Shown: in pieces, positions 50,325 through 62,324 of the stretch
How the letters are laid out: each line of letters begins with the position of its first letter
Numbering within the stretch: the stretch's first letter is position 1
Assembly (NCBI GenBank): GCA_014773175.1
Contig: VXCM01001339.1
Coordinates: 41,728-105,727 of the forward strand
Source of the DNA: Lucifuga dentata
Lineage: Eukaryota > Chordata > Actinopteri > Ophidiiformes > Bythitidae
DNA length: 64,000 nt
Direction of reading: 5' to 3'
Program-made: the position numbers and the translations under genes
Notes under the pieces: generated by a model
What the model was told of the DNA's origin: nothing
The model's database searches: none
The model's input: only the letters and a program-made list of their open reading frames with translations

Positions 50325-51476
50325 TTTATATTTACATGCTTCCTCTTGGTGATATCATTTGTAAATGTGATGTTCAGTTCCATTGCTATGCTGATGACAC
50401 ACAACTATATGTACTTGTTAAGCCAAATGACCTTTCCCAACTCCGAAACTTAGAGGCATGTCTTTTAGAAATTAAAAAATGGATGAATATAAACTTTCTG
50501 CTGTTAAATGCTGATAAAACAGAACTGTTAGTTGTTAGACCAGCAAAGCATGGGCATTTGTTTGAGAATTTGAGTGTTAACATTGACGACTGTATTATTC
50601 CTGAAAGCTCGACCATCAAAAACCTTGGAGTGATTTTTGATTCCCGTTTAACATTCCAGTCTCATGTCAAGTCCATTACCAAGACAGCACATTTTTTCAT
50701 CTCAATAATATTGCTAAGATCCGGCCTATTCTATCATTACATGATGCTGAAACTTTGATCCATGCATTTGTATCTTCCAGACTTGATTATTGTAATGTAC
50801 TTCTCTCTGGTCTTCCAAACTGTGCTATTAGAAGTCTACAGCTTGTCCAGAATGCTGCTGCCAGAATCCTGACAAAAACTAGAAAATATGATCATATAAC
50901 ACCCGCTCTGGCCTCTTTTCACTGGCTACCAGTACAAGCTAGAGCTGATTTTAAGGTTCTTCTTTTAACCTAAAAGGCCTTGCATGGACTTGCACCACCT
51001 TACTTATCTGAGCTACTTACACCTTGCACACCGGCTCGTCCTCTCCATTCTCTTGATGCTGCTCTCCTGGTTATTCCTTCAATTAACAAAAAATTGCTTG
51101 GCTTCAGAGCATTTGCTTACCGTGCCCCTTATCTCTGGAATACACTACCACTACATGTTAAAGAAGCAAACTCAGTTGAAATTTTTAAATCAAGGTTGAA
51201 AACCCACCTCTATTCATTATTTTACAGCCTACCTTAGATTATCACTTTTTCAAGCATCCTTTTAACTTTGCTCTTTTTAATGTCCTTGTTTTTACTGTAA
51301 CTTTGCTTTGATCTTTTTAATGTCCCTACTTTTACTATAATTATTCTAATATTGGGGCTTTAGTGTTTTATTGTTGCATGTTTTGTTTTCAATGTTTCTT
51401 TTACTGTAAAGTGTATTGGGACCATGATGCATGGTGATTTTGCACTTTAAATAAAATTGATTGATTGATTGATTGA
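50325..51476 (+). mobile_element. 5'-truncated L2-type LINE, C-terminal half of ORF2 plus 3' tail
   Basis: The frame from 50336 encodes MLPLGDI, then FHCYADDTQLYV with the catalytic YADD at 50387-50398, then LNADKTELLVV and IKNLGVIFDSRLTF. After a frame change near 50695 (an extra base in a T6 run) it continues LIHAFVSSRLDYCNVLLSGL, LQLVQNAAARILTK, and FHWLPVQARADFKVLL. One stop codon (50971-50973) replaces the tyrosine expected before KALHGLAPPYLSELL. The reading then goes through RAFAYRAPYLWNTLPLHVK to FKSRLKTHLYSL and a stop near 51237. A roughly 215-bp untranslated region ends in a TTGA/GATT tandem tail at 51452-51476, typical of L2. The 5' cut, just before YMLPLG, is the usual truncation from target-primed reverse transcription. 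Only one frameshift and one stop imply a comparatively recent insertion, though it is inactive. Confidence 0.93.
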
Positions 51477-52301
51477 ATAGTAATACTAATTATGAGGCAA
51501 ATGCTAAACATTGCCAGTAACAGATGCTTTATGAATAAGGAAACATGGTCACATGACGATATTTGCCCTAATTGACACGTTAAGTCTGGCACTGTTTGAG
51601 AATCCCACACAGTGTTTTGCCATAGAGCAAAATAATGCAGACAACTTATTGTTTCTCAGTTGCTTGCCATGAAACCATACAATGAGAGTTCAGAGTTCCT
51701 TTTGAAAGGCTCACATTATTCATCTCCATATGGTCTGACAGTTTGGCCCTAGCTGTTGACCACAGGACCAGGCCTCTGTGGCTTAACCCCCCTCGGTCTA
51801 GACATATGGCCTGCTGGCCCCACTCGGCTCAAATGATACAACCAGCCACTGATACTGTCCAACTCACTGCCAGGCAACACACACATACACATATTATGAG
51901 GTGTGTGCATTGAAACTGTATTTGTTTTTGAGCAGTTTTGGCTCATGCAGTTTCTGTCATGTTTTCACTTATTTGCCTTTGCTGTCAGTCCCTCAGCAGG
52001 TTGTGCACTTGGTGTGAAGCACTGAATGATGCGGACACTGTATCAACCCCAGGCATCTGTGTTGTCTTCAAGTCCAGTCTTTGTGTTTTAAAGTTGAAGT
52101 TATGAAGTTACTCAGAACAGGCATCAGGGTAGATGAATGCAAGATGGAAACTGAAGACCATGTTCATATTAAAAATCAGTACCAATATTTAGTTATCACA
52201 ATGTATTTGGGACAAACAGCATTTTTTTTCTAACCTTAGCCAAGTGGTTTGAGATGCCTGAAGTAATTTGAAAATACTGTCACAGGAAGTACACTATAAC
52301 T
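51477..52301. other. Non-coding stretch, nothing recognised
   Basis: No exon, RNA or known repeat was recognised between the L2 and the MITE. Confidence 0.5.
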
Positions 52302-52303
52302 TA

Positions 52304-52530
52304 CACTACAGGCCAGAAGTTTGAGGCCACCCCCAGATTAAAAAAAAAAAATCAAAAACAATAAATTTGCAGTTCTCAGTAAGAAGTGGTGGCAACATAG
52401 TGAAGTTAGTGGCTACATAATGTGCTCTTGTTGACAAATTCTTCTTGAAAACTAATTAGTTACATTTATTTTANTTTTTTTTTTTTTTTTTTTTAATCTG
52501 GGGGTGGCCTCAAACTTCTAACCTGTAGTG
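52304..52530. mobile_element. Tc1/mariner-type MITE with TA duplication
   Basis: The left terminus (52304-52339) and the right terminus (52495-52530) are 36-bp inverted repeats with two mismatches. The outer end reads CACTACAGG and the inner end ACCCCCAGATT. TA dinucleotides flank both ends (52302-52303 and 52531-52532), as expected for Tc1/mariner transposition. The 227-bp element has no coding capacity. Its centre holds an A run on the left and a T run with an n (52474) on the right, which extend the inverted symmetry. Confidence 0.93.
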
Positions 52531-52532
52531 TA

Positions 52533-53421
52533 CATTGACTTTATGGTATTAGATGCATCTGTGAATACCATAATTCAGTCATGTACTAAATGCTGTAATT
52601 GTCCCTACCTCATGCTATTTACTTCAATTTGGGATTCAATTTGCAATTAGTAGGGAGAAAAATGCTAGTCAGCTAGTCTGTTTTATGCATATCTGCTTTT
52701 GTAGATCGGAAAAAATGTGATGATGTCAATAGCAGCCTCACCACAACCGATGATCTGAAAGGCTTTATGTACTTACTTAAATATTATATATACACAGCAC
52801 AGCAAGAGAAATTTCTGTTTTAGAGGTCAATAAAGTCACAGATACATGCTGTATAATGCCAAAGCCACAACAAACACTGTATGAAGCTAAGGTAAATGTA
52901 ATGTGGCTATCGATAAAATCATCACACGCTGAGGGTGAGATGAAGCCTCAAGCTGTTCTCCTTGTGTCAGAGCTCCTGTGTTTCTAATTAGTGCACATTT
53001 AGAGGATGTCTTATACTTTGGCTAACCTCATGCTGCGCCTTTTGATTACAAACAACCACTGTTGATTGTGATGACAAAAAAGGGACTTGACCTAAGAGTT
53101 CCATTCCCTCATCCACACTAGCTTACACCATGGCTGACTTTCCGTGGGTGTTTTTTCGAGGTAATGAAGGCTCTTCAACGGAGGTAATTAGTGAGTACCT
53201 ATTATAATGAGTACCTATTCTGCCACTGCTAGGGTTCCAAATGCTTCTAATTCTCTTAATTAGTGTAAACTTGAATGAGTAATCCTCAATTAACTCTTAG
53301 GCAGGATCAATAGAACCGATAAGTGATCGATATCATTAGCTTTTAACCTTTCGTGTAGAGGTCAAGCTGAGAGATCAATGAGATGAGAACATGTGTAAGA
53401 ATAGGTATGTCACTCTGGGAG
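52533..53421. other. Non-coding stretch, part possibly conserved
   Basis: No gene was recognised. About 52915-53345 is repeat-free and contains TTTCTAATTAGTGCACATTT, TTCTCTTAATTAGTG and GTGATCGATATCATTAGC, again enhancer-like in texture only. A short direct repeat GAGTACCTATT occurs twice near 53193-53219. Confidence 0.35.
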
Positions 53422-53466
53422 TTTTGTTTATGCTGTCAAAATGTAATTTTGACAGCATAAACAAAA
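53422..53466. repeat. Perfect 21-bp inverted repeat, 3-nt loop
   Basis: The left arm at 53422-53442 and the right arm at 53446-53466 are exact reverse complements around GTA. Repeats of TTCTTCCAGAA follow directly to about 53514, and then a T tract. Confidence 0.92.
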
Positions 53467-53512
53467 TTCTTCCAGAATTCTTCCAGAATTCCAAAATTCT
53501 TCCAGAATTCTT

Positions 53513-53543
<31 letters not shown>
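53467..53543. repeat. TTCTTCCAGAA repeats followed by T tract
   Basis: Several copies of the near-palindromic unit ATTCTTCCAGAATTC are followed by about 29 T. The 171-codon reverse-strand frame that begins beyond this tract is low-complexity and spurious. Confidence 0.85.
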
Positions 53544-53547
<4 letters not shown>

Positions 53548-53796
53548 GACAGTGTAAATGTCTTTTGATATAGGCAGCAACTTCCAAGATGAGTAGTCAT
53601 TGCTTTGGGTTTTGCACTCAGTTTCCCCACTGGCCCATCATGTAAACATTCTATTGTAAACATTTTATTCTCTTCTAAGCACATAATTTCCTGTGCTGCA
53701 GTGGACTTCTGAATAAAGAAGCAATTGACACGTGCAATTACAACTAGCAAAACCTGAATGTATTTCAACAAAATAGGTGCAAAAGATGTCTTTAAG

Positions 53797-53820
53797 CTAA
53801 TAATAATAATAATAATAATG

Positions 53821-53853
<33 letters not shown>

Positions 53854-53879
53854 TTTGTAGATAGATAGATAGATAGATA
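53797..53879. repeat. (TAA)n and (GATA)n microsatellites
   Basis: TAA repeat at 53797-53853 with one TGA variant unit, then (GATA)5 at 53859-53879. The run of isoleucines in the reverse frame comes from the TAA repeat. Confidence 0.95.
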
Positions 53880-56800
53880 CTGCCCAATACTAACAATTTG
53901 TAAAGGATTGATTAAACTATTTAAAAAAACAAATTGACTTAATACATGCAATCGAGGTTAGGTGAAAAACAGAATGTCCCTTGAAACTGCAATTCATTAA
54001 AGTACTGCTATAGAGGAGATTTTAATTTTTGTGTTTAGAGATGCTGATATCTAAAAATGACAAATATATTCCAGCCATTTAACGTTCAGCGTACAGCTCC
54101 ACTTTCAGACCAAATACAAGCATGCACTGACTTTAGAGACATTATTTGTATGGACTCAATTAAAATGGGATAGAAAAACAGTGAGGTTCAACATGATGGG
54201 AAGATGATTAAATGACATAAACATGCGCATATAAGAATGCCCACACATATTCTTATGCCTCTGTTCTAGTCTGTGTGGAATTTGACTGAGATGGAATCTG
54301 GTCACGTCCTGTAGTGGCTGCAGTTCAAAGAGATGTAACTGCTTTAGCTTGCAGTGCATGTCTCACCTCGTTTCCCACCTGTTCCACGGCCCTGACAACA
54401 CGCTACTTCCACAGGACCCAGTCATGCAAACACGTCCACATCCACATAAATGCACATACACACAGACAGAATGTCAATCACTCCTGTGTACATGCACCTA
54501 CCACGTACATTATCTGCCAGTATACCACACATATATATTGTATACACACCCATATACACGCATACTAACACACTCAATGTTGCACACATAAAAAATTCTC
54601 AGCCCCAAGCCCCCAACAGCTGCGACAACAGGAGGTTAGAGGAATAAAATAAATTAACAACATCTGCATGCTGCAGATTAATGGGAAAAATCATCTGTAA
54701 TTTAGACATGGAGCTTATTCATCTGTTCATCCATGCATTGGAGAGAGAGAGAGAGAATAACAAGGCAGCCATCAAATCTTTTGTTTTGACAGTGTTAATT
54801 TTGCAGAAGCATTTTAATGATTATATGTCCCAAAAATCCTGATTTGATTTTCCATGAAGTGGAAATTTTCTCTCAAAGATGTTTAAACTGACAAGACTGT
54901 TTAAATTCATATTTACAGGAACCCATGTTATCTAAAATTATCCTCCCAGTACTTACAATTGTTCAGAAACTTGAATGTCTTCACCTCCTTATTTGTATTG
55001 CAGGTTAGGGGTAAGAGCAAGACTCCCAGCATGCATTTTTTGAGAGGGAGAAAAACACCAAGCCAGATCACCCATCTATCTCAGGGCTACATGCCAACTG
55101 ATAGTCACACCTTCAGGTCATTTTAGAGCTTTTTCATACTTTGGAACTATGGGAAGAAACAGTAGTCAACACCAGAAACTTTGTGTTTGCTTACATAAGT
55201 TTCTTTCTTTATATTTTTATATTACACACACACATTTTCACTGTGTACAGTGGATAACCCACGTATAAACTCCATCAGAATAACATATGAATAAACTTGT
55301 AGGCATTTAGTAATGGCTACAGTTTACAGCCACACATTCTGAACAAGGTACTGTACATGCAGACATTCTGAGAAGTGCAGCATAGTGCACACAAAATAAT
55401 CTAATAAGAGGTTTGAGTATACTGTGGTGGAATACTCAGTTGAAATGTGCAATGGTTATCCATGTAACCCTAACACAGGAGGCTCTGTACTGGGGCTCTT
55501 AAGGCTTACATACTCATCTCCATTCATTCATATTTACAAATACCCACCCAGCCAATCAGGGTGAGCTGACACAACTCTAAGCAAACATTTGTTAATCAGG
55601 CTTTGTCCTTTAAGAAAGCTCCTTAAAGTTTTGGGGAAAAACTGATAACCAGATCTCCCAGAATGTAGTGCCAGCTTTAATTTTTGTTTTTTAAGACCTT
55701 GAAAAAAGTTAATTTTCACTAACCGAACTAAGTGAATAAATAAATAAATGAAAAAAAATAAAATTTTTTAGTAGTTGACAATTTCAGTAAAAACTAACTA
55801 ACAAAGGTTTTTGGTACAGTATCAAACATTGAAGACATTACATTTTTCACATGCGCGTTCTGTACTCCTATTTTATTCTAAACTCCAATCTTTTCACCAG
55901 GAACCAGCTCTACACTGGACTTATGCAGAACTGAAATTGTCACCTTTCTCAAATACATCTATTCTGAAGCAAATTTCTTCAAATGATATCTATGTATCAC
56001 CTTGGGTAGTACACCTATAGATGAAAAATTTAAAATCACCTTAAAATGCATCCATCACCAGAACCTTTAATGACCCATCGGATGCTCTGAGGACGGCTCC
56101 CTCTTCCCACTGTGTGATAACAAGCCAGACTTTCTGCTAGCCTCTGTTTTACCTCTCAGCTATCCGGTGAGTCCTCGGTCAGACAGGAAATTGAAGAGTT
56201 TGCTCTTCTCTGGATCCTGCTTTGAAGTTATGGAGAACATTAGCGTCAAGCTCGCTGAATTTAGGTCATATTTGAAATGTGAATATGGTAAAAGTGTTGC
56301 AGTTGAATAGAATCTACATGCATGGTTTAAATACAAGCAAAGGAGAACATTTTTGTTTTTGAAGCATGTGCTTTTTATTAAGAATATTTTTTGTTGTTGT
56401 GTGGTGTTTTGTGTTGTGCAATAGACAATATAAAATAGATTTTGATTTCATTTCAGGAAAACTTTAGTAGCCAATGAGGCAGACCAGATCCAAGTAAACT
56501 TATAGTCTGTTCACTTTTACAATATCAGGATGAGTCCTGACTGATAAAAGATCAAAAGGATCTAACTCAGACATACAGTATTGCCAATAGTTATTTTTAC
56601 CTGTGGTATGGGAGGCTCTTTAGCTCAGCTAGGATCCCAAATTCTTGATTTGATCTTCTTTCTATCTTTCACATATCTATTGGTCGCATATATTTTTTCA
56701 TTTCATGTGAGAGAAATATTCTTCAGACCCCTGAGTACAGGCTGATCCATCCAGAAATTGGCAGCTGTTTGGCAGTCTTTATCGGGAGAAATCGTATAGA

Positions 56801-57199
56801 TACTGGTACTTCCTTATCTCCTCTGCCAGTCGCTCATCAAAGTTGTGTGCCATTGTTTCTTTTTTCTGTCGTTCCGTCTCCGCAACTGTTTTCCCCAAAA
56901 TTGATGAAGGTACATTTACATCGTACAGATACCACCTGCATTGTTTTAAATTTTGAATGGTGCATGACCTCGGGAGCGACCCTCAAAGGTACCTCCATGA
57001 CCGACCATTTTGGCTGCAACTGTGTCTCATTTTTTGCAGTGTCATGTCTGTGTCCACATTAACCACAAACCAGTCTTAAGGAAGCCAAATTAGGTGACTA
57101 GGTTGGTGCTAAACTAGTTCAGATCCACAATCATTGGTATTATGTGAGGAAATAATTGAATGGAAGAAAAACTCAGTCCTGAGGGAGAAGTCCAAATGA
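53880..57199. other. Non-coding stretch, no gene recognised
   Basis: No exon, RNA gene or clear transposon was recognised. There are a CA/TACA-rich region at about 54420-54590 and a (GA)7 run at about 54742. The 97-codon frame at 56769-57062 has no family resemblance. Confidence 0.45.
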
Positions 57200-57575
57200 A
57201 GAAAGAATTGTTTATTCCAATTACAAAGGAGACCGTGCTTTTAAAGTGATGGCTCCTAAACTGTGGAACTCCCTGCCTTTGGACTTAAGAGCAGTAGATA
57301 ATGTCGACATCTTTAAAAAGAAGCTAAAGACTCATCTTTTTTTAATCTTGCTTTTGCCTAAGATTACTGTGTACTCATTCTTGGATTGTTTACTTCTTAG
57401 CATACATCGCCTTGTATGGTGTGGTTTGAGGTATTTTTAGTCTGACATGTCTAACATGTTATCTCACCGTCTTTAATCTCAATGTCCTTGAATTGTCGCA
57501 ATGTCTTTGAATTGTACTGTAAAGCACTTTGTGATGTCTGTTCCAGAAAGTTGCTACATAAATGTTTAATTTACT
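57200..57575 (+). mobile_element. L2-type LINE 3' end fragment
   Basis: Translation gives YKGDRAFKVMAPKLWNSLPL, then AVDNVDIFKKKLKTHLF from about 57223 to 57345. This is the conserved C-terminus of L2-like ORF2 ('GDRAFSVAAPKLWNSLPL...FKKxLKTHLF'). The 3' untranslated part ends TGTAAAGCACTTTGTGATG and GTTGCTACATAAATG near 57520-57565, a usual fish LINE tail. Only the last few hundred bases of the element are present, so it is a strongly 5'-truncated copy. Confidence 0.85.
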
Positions 57576-57580
57576 ATACT

Positions 57581-58437
57581 TTTATTTTACAAGTAGCTGG
57601 GTTTCAGCAAACAGGATGATCATCTTCCTTGAAGAACTACTGTCTCATTGTAATAGGTCACATGATCAGAGCAAGTAACAAAAGATAAACCAAGTTAACA
57701 CTGAGGACAGATAAAAGGTTGGAATATGTAAAAATCTCTCTTTTGCCTTCAACTCTTAGGAATGTATAACTTTAATTAAACATTGTCAGGACAGTTGCAG
57801 TTTGTTTAGAATTCCTCACCGAAATGACCTCTCCTGTCAGCACGTTTTGTTTTAATTATTGTTTGTAGAGCAGAATGCAGCCTCATCCTTTTGTTAAGAG
57901 ACAATGGGACTGGTGAAATTACTTGTTCATGCATTTGACTGTTTATCTGTCCAGCATAGGTCCCTTTGGAAGCAGATTCCAATATGGAAACGACACTAAT
58001 GAACATTAATTAAAATTTCACAGTAAGAGACTTTACCTGACAAAAGAAAAAAAGTATATAGTAAGTGGTTTTAAAGTAGCGTTCTGCCCCGTCTTTTCAT
58101 AGGTTTTGCCCTCCAACTTGCCAAAAACTGCACGCTTGTGTTAAATTGTGTCAGCAGAAATTATTTTAGCCAAGCGAATGCCTCAAGTCCAAGAATTTAG
58201 CTTTGAACTGGAACTATTATACGGTTTTTGACACAGCAGAATGGTTATCCAACAACTTGTAGCAATTAGAAATTAAAGAGAGTAAGTTGTTGAGGTAGGG
58301 AATTCTAGACTTTTGCATTTTTAAGATTTAATTAAAAGAGGTTTGAAACAATGTTTCCTTAGCTATGTTCTGTTTATCATTGTCAACTATTCATCACTGA
58401 CTATTTCAGTAAACATTATGATTCTCTAAGAATTACT
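57581..58437. other. Non-coding stretch, nothing recognised
   Basis: No exon, RNA or repeat family was recognised. Confidence 0.5.
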
Positions 58438-58660
58438 TTATCACCTTCACCGCAGAGGTGATGTTTATGTCATGGCCCATTGATTGATTCATTTGTTTGG
58501 TTTGTTTGTTTTTCAGGGTTACTCAGAAAGTTCTGAACTGATTTTGACATAAATTGGTGGAAGGGTGGGCATGTCCCAGGGAAAAACCTGCTATCCATTA
58601 CCCAGAATGAGGAGTAGATCCAATAATTTTTTAAAATAATTTTCTTCTGATATTTTTTTT
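58438..58660 (+). mobile_element. Unclassified teleost dispersed repeat
   Basis: The segment reads ACCTTCACCGCAGAGGTGATG, then a (GTTT)n run, GGGTTACTCAGAAAGTTCTG, AACTGATTTTGACATAAATT, GGTGGAAGGGTGGGCATG, and CCCAGAATGAGGAGTAGATCC. This block order matches a repeat I recognise from many fish genomes ('ACCTTCGCCGCGGAGGT...GTTTGTTTGTT...GAACTGATTTTCATGAAACTTGGTGGAAGG...GCGGATCC'). I cannot say whether it is a MITE or a retroelement end. Boundaries are approximate. Confidence 0.6.
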
Positions 58661-59039
58661 CTTTTGAGTAGGCAATCTATTTTTTAACTAATATGTACCA
58701 CCATAATGTTATGTAAATGGGGCTGACAAAAACTCTGGAGAAGTTTGTTCTACAAAGCAGGAGCATGAAAAATCTTATTAAAATGAGATGACATGATGGA
58801 ATATGAATAAACCAGCATAAAAAATATTTATCATCTCCTATTCAAAGTCAGGCAGACTCCTCCAACTTCTGTCTATCTTTCACACCTCCACTCATCTGCG
58901 AAGTCAATAGAAGACTGACAAGTAAGAGGGCTAAAACCAGAGTAATTGTGTGAGTCAGCCTACATATCAAACTTTCACCATAAAGAACTGAAATCTGCTA
59001 TGCAAATCTGATATATTAGCATAGTTCATTTTAAAAAAA

Positions 59040-60110
59040 AGTTAACTTTCTGTACTTATATTTGGAACCTCACTTAGATCGTTGTCTGCATATCCAAGTG
59101 TAGTTTTGTAAACCTTGTCTGAGGTCATGCCATTCCAGAGTAATGCATATCTTAATGCAACCATTTGTTCAGTTTTATTGATTCTGCTGCAGCATCGAGA
59201 GTCTTTATTAGTTGGCACATAATTTTCCCCCTGGCTTAGCCTGTGAAAATGAGCTATAAGCTTAGCAATGGCCCAAGGCCAGTCTCTGCCTTCAAGAAGA
59301 ATAGATAAGTAGCAAGGGGCCAGGCCATTACCATAGCACAAATTGACTTTGCTTGACAAAATAATTTTGAATTGAGCAATGTATAATCGACTTTTGAGCC
59401 AAATGAAAACTTTGTTGGTAATGGTGGATGTATGATAATTGGCAGGATGGAAGGATAAATGGTCAAAGATGCAACTGTAAACAATCTAATCATAATCTGG
59501 ACTCATGTAACTGTAAATATTGTTTTATTGTATGCATCCTTAATATCTGGTTGACTCGCCTTATCTACTGCAGCCATGCAGGGACATGCATTCATTTATC
59601 GCTCCTCAGTGCTTGCGGGGCCAATTATATCTGCAGATTCATCCGTGATGGGAGGTCGCATAACAAAGGTCAACATCATCAGTGTATTCCAACATGTTCA
59701 TCTCTCTCCAGCTCTGCATGAATCTTGGCTTTCATATCATGTTTAGCAAAGAGTATACTATCATCATTAAATAGAGATTGTGACAGCGTAAGCTAACGTT
59801 CATTTTGATGTGACCCTAAAGCATATCATCTCAGGGAATAATTACTGCTATAGGCCCCATGGAAGAAAAAAGCTAAGGGCCAAGCTAATTATATGGAGTC
59901 TGAGCATATTGATCCAGTGCGACAAGCTTTCTAATCATTGGCCTCATGCTGATATAGTGTACATGGCTCCTGAAGTCAAACTGTCACTTCCATTTTAAGA
60001 TTTTACTGTACAAGCACTCATGAGATCTCCTTGGGTTTCTTTATGCAGCAGTAATCTCAATTTCGAGATGTGTGTGTTCTGCATTTTGCACAAACCTGAG
60101 TTCCATCGTT
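59040..60110. other. Best candidate conserved non-coding block
   Basis: About 1 kb without simple repeats or transposon similarity and with even composition. It is rich in compact motifs such as GAGCTATAAGCTTAGCAATG (about 59250), GGCCAGGCCATTACCATAGC (about 59318), CAAGCTAATTATATGGAGTC (about 59882) and TTCTAATCATTGGCCTCATG (about 59929). The texture is that of vertebrate developmental enhancers. Open frames within it (up to 105 codons) have no domain. Inference only. Confidence 0.3.
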
Positions 60111-62324
60111 AAAGAGTGTCATTTTGATTTAAAGCTGTTCTTTGTCATGGCAATGAAGAAATATTTTACAACTTCTCCTTGTTCAAGCACTATTAAGAAT
60201 ACATGCTGAAGGACTGGAATACTTTTGTCCTTCAAGCAGGAAGCCGAAAAGATTCAAATTAATTCACATAAAAATGCATGTAAGAACTGTTTTACCTTTT
60301 TGCTCTGTGCTCACCAATATTTATTAAACTCTTTTGCCACTTTTCCCTTGTTAACTTTGCCTTCATTTTTCACAACTATGCACTTTCAAATCAAGTTTGC
60401 TTTCAATAAATGATTTGATGCTAATTAGCATCATGATACTTTGATGGAACCTGAGCAGCATTGTATTTTCCTGGGAGCACAAAACTAACTGGCTTTTAAT
60501 TGATAACTTTCAACTTGAATGCACTACTTGTATCATCAGCCCTGTATTTTTGTTCCTCTGGGGGACTCTGGCTTGGCGTGTTTTGAGATTTTTATGCCTT
60601 TTGCATTTTTATATATTCTTTTTGCAGTACATTCATGATCATATGGTTAGAAACCTGAAACTCAGCTATTGTATTATTGTTGTGCAATACTTGTATATAA
60701 CCTTTTGGACTTAGTGCACTTTGCTAAATACAGAAAACTTCCCACACATACAGAATAAACTGAACAGAAACTCAAAGTCTTGTTGCTATACATTCCAATA
60801 TCCCTGACAACCAAGATTGGTGATGTCATAATTTCTTGGAAAAAACACACTGTCTATGGAGCATGTGTAGGAGGAAGGAAATAGAACTGAAGGACCACCT
60901 TTATAAGAATAGAAACCATATGAAACACAAAAATATGAGGAAAAGTTAGGCACATATGACAGGATGTGGGCAAGTGGAAAACCCGGTTTCTACTCATACA
61001 TTATAATTACACTCAGGTAGTATATGACTACTATTCAGAAATTGTCGTGACTGTATTTAAACAATGACTTTTTTATAGTTCGTGTCATGTTTCTATTGAC
61101 CAAGGGTAAAAGATCAGTGGAGGTTCCAGTAGAGCAGCTGGTAGAAATTCACTGTGTTGCTATATACAGTACTAACACATATCATCCTGCTAAAGCTGCA
61201 GGAGCCTGGCACTGTGTCTTTGAATAATAAATGGAATGAGAAGAGACGCAAAGCTCCTGTCTGTATATGCTACATCCAACTAAAACTCCAAGACACAACA
61301 CTCTTATAAATTAATCACCCATGTAAAAGGTCTGTCTAGCCTACTGGGTGAGAGGGCTTACTGATAAAATCAGAGCTCAGTGATTGTTTGACACTCATAC
61401 CTGTGATGACACACTTGTCACTTGTGGGGTGCACTGACACCAGATTTTAGATATCCATCACAGATCTCTAAAATCGTAACAGTGTATAATCATATGTGTG
61501 GCTGCATGTGTGTGAACTGATATGCATATGTGTGTGTTGGAAGTCTGTGCCGCTCTCTCAGCAGGTCTCTGGCACACTGGCACCAGTGTCTGGTGGCAGT
61601 TGTCTCTCTGTGTGTTCCAGGTTGAGGTGACAAGGTTGCTCTTCATATCATATCATTGTTCTGCCTCACTGCTCACACACCAGTTTTCTGGCTCAGCGGC
61701 TCACACTGACCATGTACTCTTCCCCATTGAAGGAAGGTGCTCTGGAGATAAAAAAAAAACAAGAATGCTTATTCATACGCCAAGCCCAGGAGATTGCTAT
61801 ATATGTGTGTGTGTATGTGTACACTACACATTTGTTCATGCATGGGTGTGCATTTGCCATGTAAGTGTGTGCTCTTTACTGTATCACACCTCCAATATTT
61901 TGGAATTGGTATCTCTGCAGCTCTTATCTCACAGTGAGTACTCATTTCTATTTTTACAATATTTTACCAAAGGACATGCTGTAATAATAAATACATCATT
62001 TTGTTATCTGGAGTGAGCAGTACACTTGCTGATACTTTTTTCCAAATGGATTTCCCAAAAGTTTAAAACAAAAAAATGTACAGTCATGCCTTTGTGCATT
62101 TAGTTTACCTTTATCCTTCTGAATGCTGAGAAGTTAAATTATGTCAAGGTGATCTTTGTACATCTTTCCCAGAATGTGTCTGTGTGTGTATATGAGAGCC
62201 TTTTGAGCGCAGAGTCATATCAAGGCCCATTCACAGATAAAAAATGAGGACTATGTACGCTCGTGACTTTGGTCCTTTTTACTAAAACCTTTATAGTGGT
62301 TTGGAGAGGACAGCACTGAAGATA
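60111..62324. other. Non-coding stretch, no gene recognised
   Basis: No exon or RNA was recognised. The 164-codon frame at 61522-62016 runs through TG-rich sequence and has no domain. AT-rich sequence with TG runs near 61805-61820. Confidence 0.45.

Noticed and set aside
53436..53951. 171-codon reverse-strand frame
   Set aside because: It is dominated by poly-Ile from the TAA repeat and poly-Lys from the T tract, with a foldback at its end.
61522..62016. 164-codon frame
   Set aside because: It runs through TG-rich DNA (Cys-Val runs), has no domain, no splice context and no recognisable homology.
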